In this document: positions 8,180 to 17,723 of the stretch, in pieces
How positions within the stretch are numbered: position 1 is the stretch's first letter
Layout: every line of letters begins with the position of its first letter
Origin: Ligilactobacillus ubinensis
GTDB taxonomy: Bacteria > Bacillota > Bacilli > Lactobacillales > Lactobacillaceae
Assembly: GCF_024160875.1 (NCBI RefSeq)
Contig: NZ_JAIULA010000008.1
Span: forward strand, 1-64,000
Length of the DNA: 64,000 nt
Reading direction: 5' to 3'
Program-made: the position numbers and the translations under genes
The notes under the pieces: model-generated
The model's database searches: none
Told to the model about the DNA's origin: nothing
The model's input: only the letters and a program-made list of their open reading frames with translations

Positions 8180-8793
8180 TAAAATCCTCCATTACTATCT
8201 TCTGCAACATAACTATTATATGTTAATATGGCTGCTGGATAGATTGTTTTGTTTTCTTTCATTAAATATTCAAGTGTATGTTTGGTTTCAAAGGCAACTG
8301 CCTTATCCAAATTTTCTTTAGCTATTTGTCGCGCTTGCTCTACTCCTGGAAAACTTCGCCCAGGTTCAATAAAATCAGCTACGTAGATAATTTTATCTAA
8401 CATCGACATTTGTGCCGCTCCGATTGTGTGATTACGAATTGCATTCAAAATATCTTCATTAGTAATCCCCAATTCTGTTTTAACAATCTCTGCCCCTACT
8501 ACACCATGCCAGACAAAGTTGTTCCATTTTAACAAATCTCGATCTAAATTATTATTTATAATGACCTGCTTAAATTCCTCTGCACTTCTTTCTTTAGCGT
8601 AATCATGAACTAAGCCTGCAATACTTGCTTTTTCACAATTATAGTCATTTTGCTGTGCCAATTTAATTGCAGTCTTTTCTACACCTAAAACATGCTTAAA
8701 TCTAAAATCGCTCAGGCTGTTTTTAATTTTTCTGATTAATTCTTCACGATTGTTTCCGGGGAAATAGTCATGTGTATATTTAATTTCAGTCAT
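8179..8793 (-). CDS. yqeK: HD-domain Ap4A hydrolase YqeK
   Basis: A 204-residue HD-domain metallohydrolase. YqeK proteins cleave diadenosine tetraphosphate to two ADP. Visible metal ligands are H in FKHVLGVEKTA, the HD of LVHDYAKE (about residues 62-67) and later H/D pairs (HGVVGA, YVADFIEPGR). It overlaps nadD by 4 nt and rsfS by 1 nt, so the genes are coupled. Confidence 0.92.
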   Translation of the reverse strand: MTEIKYTHDYFPGNNREELIRKIKNSLSDFRFKHVLGVEKTAIKLAQQNDYNCEKASIAGLVHDYAKERSAEEFKQVIINNNLDRDLLKWNNFVWHGVVGAEIVKTELGITNEDILNAIRNHTIGAAQMSMLDKIIYVADFIEPGRSFPGVEQARQIAKENLDKAVAFETKHTLEYLMKENKTIYPAAILTYNSYVAEDSNGGF

Positions 8794-9422
8794 TTGTAGA
8801 GACCCTCTTTTTCAATATAATCTGCTACTTCTTTCTTTACTAAATATCTGATTGAACAACGCTGACTAATCTTTTCTCTAATCAAAGATGAGCTAACACC
8901 TATCATTGGCACGTCAACCCACATCAAAGGATACTTACTTTTTTGTTCAAATCCCTTTCGTTGCACTCCAATAAACTTTACCATCTTTATCAAGTCATCA
9001 ATTCGATTCCACTTAGGTAAATAGTCAACCATATCACCACCTATAATGAAATAATACTCGTTTTCTGGGTGCATGATTGTTAACTGTTTAATCGTATCAT
9101 ACGTATAGCTTATTCCACCACGTTTTAATTCAATATCTTCAATTCCAAAGTTTGGATTATCAGCAATACTTAACTCTACCATCTTTAGTCTCTTTTCGGC
9201 GGCAATTGTTTCTTTGCTGTCAATGTGTGGTGGTAAATTATCCGGCATAAACAAAACTTCATCCAATCCAAGTTGACTAAGAACTTGATCAGCAATAATT
9301 GAATGTCCTAAATGAGGTGGATTAAATGTACCACCTAATAATCCAATACGCCTTTTCTTACCAAGATAATCGACCTTTGTTAAAACTTGTGTTGCGGGGA
9401 TTTTGGTCACCTTAACTACCAC
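8790..9422 (-). CDS. nadD: Nicotinate-nucleotide adenylyltransferase
   Basis: Adenylates nicotinate mononucleotide to deamido-NAD, a required step of NAD synthesis. The 210 residues show GGTFNPPHLGH (about 30-40, HxGH motif) and the C-terminal SSSLIREKI (ISSTxIR motif). The start is GTG with GGAG 10 nt upstream; the ATG nearer the ribosome binding site is in another frame and soon stops. An N-terminal extension of about 25 residues precedes the catalytic fold, as in other lactobacilli. Confidence 0.93.
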   Translation of the reverse strand: MVVKVTKIPATQVLTKVDYLGKKRRIGLLGGTFNPPHLGHSIIADQVLSQLGLDEVLFMPDNLPPHIDSKETIAAEKRLKMVELSIADNPNFGIEDIELKRGGISYTYDTIKQLTIMHPENEYYFIIGGDMVDYLPKWNRIDDLIKMVKFIGVQRKGFEQKSKYPLMWVDVPMIGVSSSLIREKISQRCSIRYLVKKEVADYIEKEGLYK

Positions 9423-9444
9423 AAATACTCATCTCCTCAGGCAA

Positions 9445-9768
9445 TTATATCTTAGCTACTTCAAGTGAAATGTTGCGATTTTCTTTCACTTTAGCAGGAC
9501 AATATAAAACTAAAACATGGCCAATTTTTTGAACCACTTTAATTTGACTATTAGTTTCAATATACTCTGTAACTTCCTCAGGCTCAACACTCGCATTTTG
9601 TAAAATATTTATCTTCAAAAGTTCGCGTTTTTCAATAGCAATTTTAATTTGAGTTAACCATTCGCTACTTACCCCCTCTTTACCAACTTGAAAAATTGGT
9701 CGCATTCCATGCGCTTGGGCACGCAAATATCTTTTCTGTTTTCCTCGTAATGTTTTTGTATTATCCAT
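9445..9768 (-). CDS. yhbY: CRM-domain RNA-binding protein YhbY
   Basis: A 107-residue single CRM-domain protein that associates with pre-50S ribosomal particles. The GxxG RNA-binding loop appears as VGKEGVS (about residues 28-34). It lies between yqeH and nadD, an arrangement conserved in bacilli. Confidence 0.92.
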   Translation of the reverse strand: MDNTKTLRGKQKRYLRAQAHGMRPIFQVGKEGVSSEWLTQIKIAIEKRELLKINILQNASVEPEEVTEYIETNSQIKVVQKIGHVLVLYCPAKVKENRNISLEVAKI

Positions 9769-9779
9769 AATTTCCTTTC

Positions 9780-10898
9780 TTAAACCATTGCTTTACGTAA
9801 TATCACTGAAACTCCTTTGGGAGCCCAACCAGCTATATAAGAATTACTTTTAACTGAAATCCACCCTAAACCAGCAAATACAAGATCACTTTTTTCTTTT
9901 GTTTTAAACTCAAAACGAACAAGTTCTGGAAAATTTGCCATTTCCTTTTTAGTAGGTGGGCTTAATAATTCACCTGCATGTTTTTCATAAAAACTATCTG
10001 CATTTTCTGTTTTTGTACGATGTATTAACAAATTGTTATCTAAATAGGCAACAAAACCTTGCCTTTCTCCACTAAGATAATCAAAACGAGCTAACGCACC
10101 TAAAAAAAGCGTTTGTCCTTCATTCAATTGATAAACCTTAGGGCGTATTTCTTTTTGCGGGGTCGCAAGTTTTAATGTTTTTCCTGATAAGTAATGCGCC
10201 ATTTGATTTCTATGAATAATCCCTGGTGTATCAATCATATCATGTCCATCATCAAGTGGAATTTCAATTCGATCCAACGTAGTTCCAGGAAAACGTGAAG
10301 TTGTTATTAATTCTTTAATTCCTGTTTTTTGTTTAATAATTTGATTAATTAGAGTCGATTTACCCACATTTGTCACACCAACAACATAGACATCACGATT
10401 TTTGCGATATTTATCAATTAATTGCAATAATTCATCAATAGCGTTGTTTTTCTTTGCACTAGTTAAAATTACATCTATTGGTCGTAATCCTTGTGCATTA
10501 GCCTCTTGACGCATCCATTCTTTTAACTTAGAACGCCGCAATGACTTTGGCAATAAATCTTCTTTATTACCGACTAATAAAACTGGATTGTTACCAACAA
10601 AACGGTGTAATCCAGGAATTATTGAGCCATTAAAATCAAAAATATCAATTACATTCACAATCAAAGCATCTGACGTACCTATCTTATTTAGTAATGCCAA
10701 AAAATCATCATCACTTAATTTAACATCAGCAATTTCATTATAGTGACGTAACCTAAAACAACGTTGACAATACAGTGCATCATTTTCTAAACTAGCTTGT
10801 AGCGCTGATTCAGGTATATAACCCAATTCTGATTTAACAGTCGTCTGTATTTTAGCACCACAACCAATACAATATAATTCTTGTTCAATTTCAGTCAT
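9780..10898 (-). CDS. yqeH: Circularly permuted GTPase YqeH
   Basis: GTPase for 30S ribosome assembly. The 372 residues start with a zinc finger (CIGCG at 11-15 and CQRCF near 43). Then the permuted order of G motifs is visible: G4 NKED (about 110) before G1 GVTNVGKST (about 175) and G3 DTPG (about 223). The C-terminal domain follows. It overlaps yqeG by 8 nt. Confidence 0.95.
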   Translation of the reverse strand: MTEIEQELYCIGCGAKIQTTVKSELGYIPESALQASLENDALYCQRCFRLRHYNEIADVKLSDDDFLALLNKIGTSDALIVNVIDIFDFNGSIIPGLHRFVGNNPVLLVGNKEDLLPKSLRRSKLKEWMRQEANAQGLRPIDVILTSAKKNNAIDELLQLIDKYRKNRDVYVVGVTNVGKSTLINQIIKQKTGIKELITTSRFPGTTLDRIEIPLDDGHDMIDTPGIIHRNQMAHYLSGKTLKLATPQKEIRPKVYQLNEGQTLFLGALARFDYLSGERQGFVAYLDNNLLIHRTKTENADSFYEKHAGELLSPPTKKEMANFPELVRFEFKTKEKSDLVFAGLGWISVKSNSYIAGWAPKGVSVILRKAMV

Positions 10899-11424
10899 CT
10901 AGCGAATGCCCCCATTTTGCCTTTAAATCGTTTTGTTTAATCAACTTTTGTTTAATAATTTTTTCAAAAAATCGATTAATTCTAGTATTCCATGCATCAG
11001 ATTCGACCAATGGTTTAACTAAAATACTTCGAATATTTGCATTATTAGCCGCTGCAATATCAGTTATTAGCTGATCTCCCACTAAGACGATTTCACTTTC
11101 CTTCAATTCAAATCGACGCTTAGCAGTATTTATTCCTCGCACAAAAGGCTTCATTGCTCTAGATACAAAAGGTAAATTAAAAGTTCGCAACGCTTTTTTT
11201 ACTCTTCGATGATTGTTATTTGAAACTACTACTACCGGAATATGCGCCTCGTTCATTTTTTTAAGCCATTCTCGTAATTTTGGTGTCCCATTAGGATTAT
11301 TCCAAGCAATCAAAGTATTGTCTAAATCTGTTAAAATTATTTTAATCCCCTGAGCCTGAATATCTTCTGCAGTTAAATCGTATATTGACTCAATCATCCA
11401 AGTTGGTTTAAATCTGTTAAACAT
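10891..11424 (-). CDS. yqeG: HAD-family phosphatase YqeG (subfamily IIIA)
   Basis: A 177-residue HAD phosphatase with motif I DLDNTL (about residues 33-38), motif II VVSNN and motif III/IV VGDQLITD. Substrate unknown; it always travels with yqeH. No strong ribosome binding site is visible at the ATG, although a promoter at 11489-11518 lies upstream. It is the first gene of the yqeG-yqeH-yhbY-nadD-yqeK-rsfS unit. Confidence 0.9.
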   Translation of the reverse strand: MFNRFKPTWMIESIYDLTAEDIQAQGIKIILTDLDNTLIAWNNPNGTPKLREWLKKMNEAHIPVVVVSNNNHRRVKKALRTFNLPFVSRAMKPFVRGINTAKRRFELKESEIVLVGDQLITDIAAANNANIRSILVKPLVESDAWNTRINRFFEKIIKQKLIKQNDLKAKWGHSLDD

Positions 11425-11488
11425 CTATCATACTTGCTATTCCAAAGATAAAATAGCTTCCCTTCTCAAAAATTTTACTATAGTATTC

Positions 11489-11518
11489 ATTATAAGATAT
11501 CTTTCAACCAATACGCAA
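11489..11518 (-). promoter_or_regulatory. Promoter of the yqeG unit
   Basis: TTGCGT (11513-11518), 18-bp spacer, TATAAT (11489-11494). It lies between the rplT terminator and yqeG. Confidence 0.55.
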
Positions 11519-11580
11519 ACATTAGAATAAATATTTACGTCATCATCCTACAATGCTGTTTTTTCATAGCAAATATTACC

Positions 11581-11615
11581 AAAAATAAAAGACTAGGAAC
11601 TAATTTCCTAGTCTT
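11581..11615 (-). terminator. Terminator of the infC-rpmI-rplT operon
   Basis: AAGACTAGGAA pairs perfectly with TTCCTAGTCTT, followed by TTATTTTT, 17 nt behind the rplT stop. Confidence 0.9.
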
Positions 11616-11632
11616 CTACATGTATGAACTAA

Positions 11633-11992
11633 TTAATTGGCCAAAGCCTTTTTAGCTGCATCAACAATTGCTGAAAAAGCAGCTGCATCATTAACAGCAA
11701 GATCAGCTAACATTTTACGGTTAACATCAATTTCTGCTAATTTTAAACCGTGCATTAATTTACTATAGCTAATATCATTTATACGAGCTGCTGCATTAAT
11801 ACGAGCAATCCATAATTTGCGGAAATTGGATTTTGTTTTTCTACGATCACGGAAAGCATATTGATATGATTTCATAACTTGTTGCTTAGCAACCTTAAAT
11901 TGAATATGCTTTGAACCGCGATAACCTTTAGCTAATTTTAACATGCGTTTACGACGTTGACGCGTAACTGATCCACCTTTAACACGTGGCAT
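11633..11992 (-). CDS. rplT: 50S ribosomal protein L20
   Basis: Early 23S rRNA-binding assembly protein, 119 residues, full length, beginning [24 protein letters not shown]-like with a basic N-terminal extension. In other Firmicutes L20 also represses its own operon by binding the infC leader. AAGGAGG precedes the ATG. A 127-nt spacer with two hairpin-forming repeats separates it from rpmI. Confidence 0.97.
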   Translation of the reverse strand: MPRVKGGSVTRQRRKRMLKLAKGYRGSKHIQFKVAKQQVMKSYQYAFRDRRKTKSNFRKLWIARINAAARINDISYSKLMHGLKLAEIDVNRKMLADLAVNDAAAFSAIVDAAKKALAN

Positions 11993-12119
11993 GTGAATTC
12001 CTCCTTAATATCCAAGCAGACATCTTTCGTATGTCTGTGGTAGTCTATCAACAGACTATTTATACTTAACCGTGCATTACTATCAAATGGTAGCAATATT
12101 TCAAACGAAAATGAATTTA

Positions 12120-12320
12120 TTACTTCATTTGAGAAAGCATTTGCTTGATACGTTTCATATCTGAAGCAGATACCATTGATGCCTTACGTAATTGGCGACG
12201 TTGCTTCTTTGTCTTACCGTGGAAGCGGTGTGATGTATAAGCATTTGAACGCTTTAATCCACCATTTCCTGTACGCTTGAAACGTTTTGCTGATGCGCGG
12301 TGTGTTTTTTGTTTTGGCAT
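12120..12320 (-). CDS. rpmI: 50S ribosomal protein L35
   Basis: Small basic protein of the large subunit, 66 residues, with the typical [20 protein letters not shown] start and IKQMLSQM end. GGAGG precedes the ATG. It is the middle gene of infC-rpmI-rplT, 33 nt behind infC. Confidence 0.97.
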   Translation of the reverse strand: MPKQKTHRASAKRFKRTGNGGLKRSNAYTSHRFHGKTKKQRRQLRKASMVSASDMKRIKQMLSQMK

Positions 12321-12353
12321 GATACAATCTTCCTCCTAGATATTTTAAGCTGA

Positions 12354-12869
12354 TTAATTCTCAGCTTTTGGTGCGAGCATTAGGAACATGCTTCGACCAT
12401 CCATTTTTGGTTTAGATTCGACAACAGCAACTTCTTTTATCTCATCTGCAAACCGATTAAGAACGTCACGGCCAATTTCTTTATGCGTGATTGCACGACC
12501 CTTGAAACGAATCGAGACTTTGACCTTGTCTCCTTTAGTCAGAAACTTTTGAGCATTCTTTATCTTTGTATTGAAGTCATTTGTGTCAATCGTTGGGCTT
12601 AAACGAACTTCTTTAACGTTTACCACTTTTTGCTTCTTACGAGCTTCACGCTGCTTTTTCTGCAACTCAAAACGATACTTCCCATAATCCATGATCTTGG
12701 CAACAGGTGGTTTCGCTTTAGGCGCAACTAAAACAAGGTCAAGATTATCTTGCTCTGCTAATTGCAAAGCCTCTTGCTTGGTTTTTACCCCAAGTTGGGA
12801 ACCATCACCTGCTATTAGACGCAATTCACGAGCACGAATGCCGTCGTTTACCATTTTATCAACTGCTAT
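12354..12869 (-). CDS. infC: Translation initiation factor IF-3, probable AUA start
   Basis: Binds the 30S subunit and checks initiator tRNA and start codon. The sequence contains [13 protein letters not shown] and the two IF3 domains with the linker around [12 protein letters not shown]. The first ATG lies 23 nt from the only Shine-Dalgarno sequence (GGAGGT), too far. The codon at correct distance (8 nt) and in frame is ATA, giving 171 residues starting [14 protein letters not shown] closes the frame just upstream, so no other start is possible. Non-canonical starts of infC are known (AUU in E. coli) and serve autoregulation by IF3. Confidence 0.9.
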   Translation of the reverse strand: MAVDKMVNDGIRARELRLIAGDGSQLGVKTKQEALQLAEQDNLDLVLVAPKAKPPVAKIMDYGKYRFELQKKQREARKKQKVVNVKEVRLSPTIDTNDFNTKIKNAQKFLTKGDKVKVSIRFKGRAITHKEIGRDVLNRFADEIKEVAVVESKPKMDGRSMFLMLAPKAEN

Positions 12870-12894
12870 GGCGTTTCACCTCCAAATAATTTCA

Positions 12895-13045
12895 GAGAAA
12901 ATGCAGAAAAAACGGACGCTCTAGCAAAAATGCTAAACGCCCGCACTAATCCGTTTTTATCGGAATTAATTTCATTATCTTGCCCCGGAACTTGATTATC
13001 CCTTAGGCGAGAAGCGGGAGCTTCTGCTTTTTTCTCAACTCTATT
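12895..13045 (-). promoter_or_regulatory. infC operon leader, L20-leader type
   Basis: About 170 nt between the -10 box and infC with several complementary segments: GCAGAAGCTCCCGCTTCT-type repeats near 13010-13030, GTTCCGG/CCGGGG-like segments, TCCGATAAAAACGGA at about 12949-12963, and the terminal hairpin. Position and architecture match the L20-responsive leader of Firmicutes infC-rpmI-rplT; I did not run a covariance model. Confidence 0.6.
12907..12942 (-). terminator. Attenuator hairpin in the infC leader
   Basis: GGGCGTTTAGCA pairs with TGCTAGAGCGTCC (one bulge) and is followed by TTTTTT, about 40 nt before the infC start. It would end transcription before the operon. In bacilli this leader is the target of L20 repression. 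Confidence 0.75.
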
Positions 13046-13074
13046 ATGGTAACAATATTAATGTTTCTTGTCAA
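13046..13074 (-). promoter_or_regulatory. Promoter of infC-rpmI-rplT
   Basis: Perfect TTGACA (13069-13074), 17-bp spacer, TACCAT (13046-13051). The -35 box is the centre of the 15-bp palindrome TTTCTTGACAAGAAA. It lies just behind the thrS stop codon. Confidence 0.75.
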
Positions 13075-13083
13075 GAAAATAAT

Positions 13084-15039
13084 TTATTTTGTTTCTTGAC
13101 GACTATATGATTCGATATCCTTACTAAACATCGCTATAAAATCAGCTTGGCTCATTTCTTTAGTATCTTCTTGACCGTATTGCCGTACAGTTACGGTATT
13201 ATTTGCCGTTTCGCTATCTCCTACAACTAATGTATATGGAACCTTGTTAACTTGAGCTTGGCGAATCTTATATCCCATTTTTTCATTACGATCATCAATC
13301 GAAACTCGAATATGATGTGCACTTAATTTGTTTTTTAATTTAGCTGCATAATCAAAATGTAAATCATTTTTAACAGGAATAATTTCGATTTGCTTAGGTG
13401 CTAACCAAGTAGGAAAAGCCCCTTTATACATTTCTGTCAAATAAGCAGTAAAACGTTCCATTGTTGAAATTATTCCACGATGAATCATAACTGGACGATG
13501 TTCTTGACCATCAGCTCCTACATATTTCAAATCAAAACGTTGTGGTAAAAGAAAATCTAATTGAATGGTTGATAATGTTTCTTCTCCACCTAATGCTGTC
13601 TTAGTTTGGACATCAAGTTTTGGACCATAGAAAGCAGCTTCTCCTTCAGCTTCAAAATATTCCAAATTCAAATCATCCATAGCTGCTTTTAACATTTTTT
13701 GTGATTTTTCCCACATTTCATTATCATCAAAATATTTCTCAGTATTCTTAGGATCACGATAGCTTAAACGGAAACGATAATCTGTAACGTCAAAATCATT
13801 GTAGACTTCAACCATCAATTGTAAAATCTTCTTAAATTCTTCTTCAATTTGATCGGGTGCTACAAATGTATGACCATCATTTAATGTCATTTCACGAACA
13901 CGAGATAAACCTGTTAAGGCTCCAGATTTTTCATAACGATGCATCATTCCTAATTCAGCAATTCGTAATGGTAAATCACGATATGAACGTTTATGGTGGT
14001 TATACACTTGGATATGTGAAGGGCAATTCATTGGACGTAATTCCAACATTTCACCATCACCCATATCCATTGGTGGAAACATATCTTCACGATAATGATC
14101 CCAGTGCCCAGACTGCTTATATAAGTCTAGATTGGCTAAAACAGGAGTGTATACATGTTCATACCCATCGCCAACTTCCTTATCTATAATATAACGTTCT
14201 ATAGTACGACGAATTGTTGCACCGTTTGGCATCCAATATGGCAATCCTGCCCCAACTTTAGGATCCACAAAAAATAAATCTAATTTATTTCCAATTACAC
14301 GATGATCACGTTCATGTGCTTCTTCACGTCTAACTAACTCAACATCCAAATCTTTTTGCTTATAAAAAGCTGTTCCATAAACTCTTTGTAACATTGGGTT
14401 GCTTGATGCGCCTTTCCAATATGCTCCAGCAACTGATAAAATTTTAAATACTTTAACTGCACCTGTTGAAGGCAATACAACATTATTTGAGAAATCTAAA
14501 AATTCTCCTTGCTTATGTGCAAAAACTTGACCTGAATTTGCAGAAGCTAAATCATTTACTAACTCTTTTTGATATGGGTCATTAGCAACTAAAGCTAATG
14601 CTTCATCTTTAGAGTAGCTAACTTTTTCAATTTTCAAATTTTGTTTAATAATTTTATTCATTTTAGCAGTAATTTTTTCAAAATCGGCTTCACCAACTTG
14701 GCCCGCTTGATTATCTGTATCAAAATAAAAACCATGTTCCGTAGCTTGACCTTGACCAAATTTCATTTCTGGATATAAATCTGATAGAGCATTAGCTAAA
14801 ATCTGAGCTGCTGTATTCCATAAAACAATTAACCCATCTTCCGAGTCCTTTGTAATTATTTCAATACTCCCATCGCTATTTAATACTTGATCATAATCAA
14901 TTAGTTCTCCATTAAACTTACCAGCAACAGCTTTTTTGGCTAAGCTTGTGCTTATCGACTCTGCTAGCTTTCTTGTTGTAATTCCTTGTTCATATTCCTT
15001 AATTGCACCATCAGGAAATGTGATATTAATTTTTGACAT
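13084..15039 (-). CDS. thrS: Threonyl-tRNA synthetase
   Basis: Charges tRNA-Thr. The 651-residue protein carries the N-terminal TGS domain ([15 protein letters not shown]), the N2 editing domain and the class II catalytic core. The zinc ligand Cys is in MNCPSH (about 340) and motif 2 is around [12 protein letters not shown]. The C-terminal anticodon-binding domain is present. The ATG is preceded by AGGAGG at 10 nt; a TTG three codons upstream is too close to the ribosome binding site. A T-box leader precedes it, so expression depends on uncharged tRNA. Confidence 0.96.
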   Translation of the reverse strand: MSKINITFPDGAIKEYEQGITTRKLAESISTSLAKKAVAGKFNGELIDYDQVLNSDGSIEIITKDSEDGLIVLWNTAAQILANALSDLYPEMKFGQGQATEHGFYFDTDNQAGQVGEADFEKITAKMNKIIKQNLKIEKVSYSKDEALALVANDPYQKELVNDLASANSGQVFAHKQGEFLDFSNNVVLPSTGAVKVFKILSVAGAYWKGASSNPMLQRVYGTAFYKQKDLDVELVRREEAHERDHRVIGNKLDLFFVDPKVGAGLPYWMPNGATIRRTIERYIIDKEVGDGYEHVYTPVLANLDLYKQSGHWDHYREDMFPPMDMGDGEMLELRPMNCPSHIQVYNHHKRSYRDLPLRIAELGMMHRYEKSGALTGLSRVREMTLNDGHTFVAPDQIEEEFKKILQLMVEVYNDFDVTDYRFRLSYRDPKNTEKYFDDNEMWEKSQKMLKAAMDDLNLEYFEAEGEAAFYGPKLDVQTKTALGGEETLSTIQLDFLLPQRFDLKYVGADGQEHRPVMIHRGIISTMERFTAYLTEMYKGAFPTWLAPKQIEIIPVKNDLHFDYAAKLKNKLSAHHIRVSIDDRNEKMGYKIRQAQVNKVPYTLVVGDSETANNTVTVRQYGQEDTKEMSQADFIAMFSKDIESYSRQETK

Positions 15040-15071
15040 TCTACTCAATCCTCCTAAAATAATTGCAGATA

Positions 15072-15310
15072 ATAAAAAATCCCTAATATCTATCTAGATA
15101 TTAGGGACGTTATTAACGTGGTTCCACCCGAACTTTAAGGTTAAACTATGTCTAACCTCCTCAAATACGTTATTAACGGGTACGACCCGACCTAACTTTG
15201 CACTAGGCTCTTAACGTAAAAGTGGCTAATTGTTACTGAAAAGCTTCCAGTCATGACCTTTCTCCCTGAACAACAATTAATATCTCTTACACGATTTATC
15301 TTAATTTAAG
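15072..15310 (-). promoter_or_regulatory. T-box riboswitch of thrS
   Basis: The minus strand shows the T-box sequence GGGTGGAACCACG (15117-15129). It is followed by the terminator TCCCTAATATCT/AGATATTAGGGA (15080-15107) and a T-run, and preceded by a Stem I-like fold (AATTGTT/AACAATT near 15210-15280). It reads uncharged tRNA by antitermination. I could not assign a Thr specifier with confidence; an ACT lies in the lower internal loop. Confidence 0.9.
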
Positions 15311-15340
15311 CACTAAGCTCTTAAAAATGCAAGTGCTAAT

Positions 15341-16264
15341 TTACTTTAAACGCCGATTTCTTCCAGTTATTTCATACTCAGTAGCTAAAAAACGTATCCG
15401 TTCCATTAATCGTTTAGCCTTTAAAGGTTCTGCCTCACCCCGATTATTAATCGTCAGATACTCTGTTTCAAGCTGTTGCATTGATAGATTCGAACTAAAA
15501 AAAGTTGGTAGCTCTTCTTGCATTCGATATTGCAAAATAACTCCTAAAATATCATCTCTCAACCACGAACTCAATTGATCTGCACCAATATCGTCTAGCA
15601 TTAAAATTGGTGCTCTTTTTATTTCATCAACAATATCACTAGTGTTGTTTTTACCAATCGAATTCTTTACTTCTACTGCAAATGATGGAAAATGGACAAG
15701 TGTTGTTTCAAATCCTTTTTCAGCCAGCTTATTAGCAATAGCAGCTAACAGGAATGTTTTGCCAACACCAAAATTTCCCTCTAGATACATTCCCTTATGA
15801 AAAATCTGATTGTTACTTTCGTAGTTAGCAATAAAGAGTAATGCTGCTTCTAGTACATCTTGACGTTTATCCTGATCATAATCTTCAATTTGTGCTATCC
15901 TGATACTCTTAGGCATATTGACAGACTTTACTCGTGATTGTAATTCGCGTTTTTTCTGTCTAGCCTGCAATTCAGGCGTTGGAATATAAACAACTTCAAT
16001 TCTATGTCCACTAACAATTAAATCAGGAGAATAACCAGGCATTGCAATTTCGTTGCCATTTTTAATGTTTTCTTTGTTTTTAACGTATTCGTATAATTTG
16101 CTTATACCTCTCTCAATATCTGCTTGATTTAATTCATGACTATGTTGCTTTAAGAACATAATTACGTCAGGATCTTGCTTTATCTTTTCAATCAACTGAT
16201 TATATTTAGGAAGTAGATTTTCTTTTTGCATCTTACGTTTAAGTTCCTCACCTAGATTTTCCAT
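15341..16264 (-). CDS. dnaI: Primosomal protein DnaI, helicase loader
   Basis: AAA+ ATPase that loads the replicative helicase DnaC in bacilli. About 307 residues, with an N-terminal zinc/helicase-binding domain and a C-terminal ATPase: Walker A GNFGVGKT (about 165), Walker B LMLDDIG and the Arg finger region RLMERIR. AGGTG lies 6 nt before the ATG; a GTG three codons upstream overlaps it. It follows dnaB by 18 nt, the conserved dnaB-dnaI pair. Confidence 0.94.
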   Translation of the reverse strand: MENLGEELKRKMQKENLLPKYNQLIEKIKQDPDVIMFLKQHSHELNQADIERGISKLYEYVKNKENIKNGNEIAMPGYSPDLIVSGHRIEVVYIPTPELQARQKKRELQSRVKSVNMPKSIRIAQIEDYDQDKRQDVLEAALLFIANYESNNQIFHKGMYLEGNFGVGKTFLLAAIANKLAEKGFETTLVHFPSFAVEVKNSIGKNNTSDIVDEIKRAPILMLDDIGADQLSSWLRDDILGVILQYRMQEELPTFFSSNLSMQQLETEYLTINNRGEAEPLKAKRLMERIRFLATEYEITGRNRRLK

Positions 16265-16282
16265 ATTTTTCACCTACCTTAA

Positions 16283-17677
16283 CTATTTATTAGGATCATT
16301 TATTTTGTTTAATAACTCAGCAATCCGGATACTCTTATTTTCATCTAGCGGTTTTTCTTCACTAACATATTCTGAAGTTGCCCACTTAGGCAATGTTTCT
16401 TTTTGAACAATTGGCCGCTGTTTTCGATAATTTGTGTTCATTTTTCTGGACCGCTTAGCTTTTTGTTGATAAAACTGACGTACTTGCTTTATTGCAGCCT
16501 GAGGTGTCATTACTTTTTTCTTCACCCAATCAGCTGCTGTATTTTCAAAGGAGAGTCCAAAATAAGCTTTATCTTGATCAGATAATAAATAGTGAATTAA
16601 GACGTTAATAACGGCATTTGGTAAAACCTGTCTTTTAACTAAGTTTCTGACCAAATTTTTTTCTGTAGCCGTTGGAAAAGTGTGTAAATCTGCCTTTATT
16701 TTCTCTAAAAATTCTAATGGTAAATAAGCCTCACAAGCCTTAACTAACTGCATATCTGCTGCACTTAGATTACTATTTTTATCAACCATCTTACTTGCTT
16801 TTAGCTGCGTATTTTTTTCTATAAGACCAGCTTGGTTGCTTACACCATGTAGTTGTTCAAATCTTTTATGGGCTAATTTTTTAAATTCGTTGAAATCAAC
16901 TTTATTTTGTGTAACATTCATTGCATTTTCTAAAAGATTTACAATTTGAAGTTCGTCAAACCCATACAATATGTGTACTGTTTTCAATGCATTATAGTTA
17001 TCTACTATTACTTTTGCATCTACAAAAGATTTAGCTAACAATTGCTGTAAGAAAGATTTATCTAAATCTGTATTGAGGCTTTCGGCTAATTCATTTTGCT
17101 CATCTTCTTGAATTAAAAGTTGCTTTTTATCGCGAAATAGCAAATCACGTTGTAAATTATAGACATCTAACAGATTCTTTGTTATCTCATTTGCCTTTTG
17201 ATGCATTAGTTTAGGGGGACAAAATTTTTTCTTTAACTGATCAAATCGCCACTGACCTACATTTTCAAGTAAAAGTGCACTCAATAAGTCATCTGCAAAA
17301 AAAGCTGTTCCCATTTGAGGTTTTTGTATTTCATAAATATATATTTTTCCTAGAGAATCACTTTGAAAAAAAGTTCTTAATAAACCTAATGCTTCCAATC
17401 TTATTCTCAATGTATAAAATGATCTAATATCCAAGTTAAGATTCGTTAATAGATTTCTATGCATTTTTCTTTTCGACAACAATGGTTGGTAGTCAACATT
17501 TTCAGAAAAAAATGCATATATTCCAAACGCATCAACCCCTGCTAATGGTTGGTATAGCTGCAAAGCCATTGCTATATCTGAACTAGTAACTCTTGTGTCA
17601 GCAGTGATGATATACCCATCTTGAATATTTAAATCTTTCCAGCCTTCTTCTTGTGTAGATATATCGCCTCTAATCAT
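16283..17677 (-). CDS. dnaB: Replication initiation and membrane attachment protein DnaB
   Basis: Firmicute-specific DnaB, which together with DnaD prepares the origin or restart fork for helicase loading by DnaI. The 464 residues have the winged-helix N-terminal part and the DnaB/DnaD C-terminal domain (YFGLSFENTAADWVKKKVMTP-like block, about 365-390). It is not the helicase called DnaB in E. coli. AAGGTG precedes the ATG. Confidence 0.92.
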   Translation of the reverse strand: MIRGDISTQEEGWKDLNIQDGYIITADTRVTSSDIAMALQLYQPLAGVDAFGIYAFFSENVDYQPLLSKRKMHRNLLTNLNLDIRSFYTLRIRLEALGLLRTFFQSDSLGKIYIYEIQKPQMGTAFFADDLLSALLLENVGQWRFDQLKKKFCPPKLMHQKANEITKNLLDVYNLQRDLLFRDKKQLLIQEDEQNELAESLNTDLDKSFLQQLLAKSFVDAKVIVDNYNALKTVHILYGFDELQIVNLLENAMNVTQNKVDFNEFKKLAHKRFEQLHGVSNQAGLIEKNTQLKASKMVDKNSNLSAADMQLVKACEAYLPLEFLEKIKADLHTFPTATEKNLVRNLVKRQVLPNAVINVLIHYLLSDQDKAYFGLSFENTAADWVKKKVMTPQAAIKQVRQFYQQKAKRSRKMNTNYRKQRPIVQKETLPKWATSEYVSEEKPLDENKSIRIAELLNKINDPNK

Positions 17678-17723
17678 TCGTCATATCACCTTTTTTCTAT
17701 TTGGATCAATTCAATTCTAGCAA

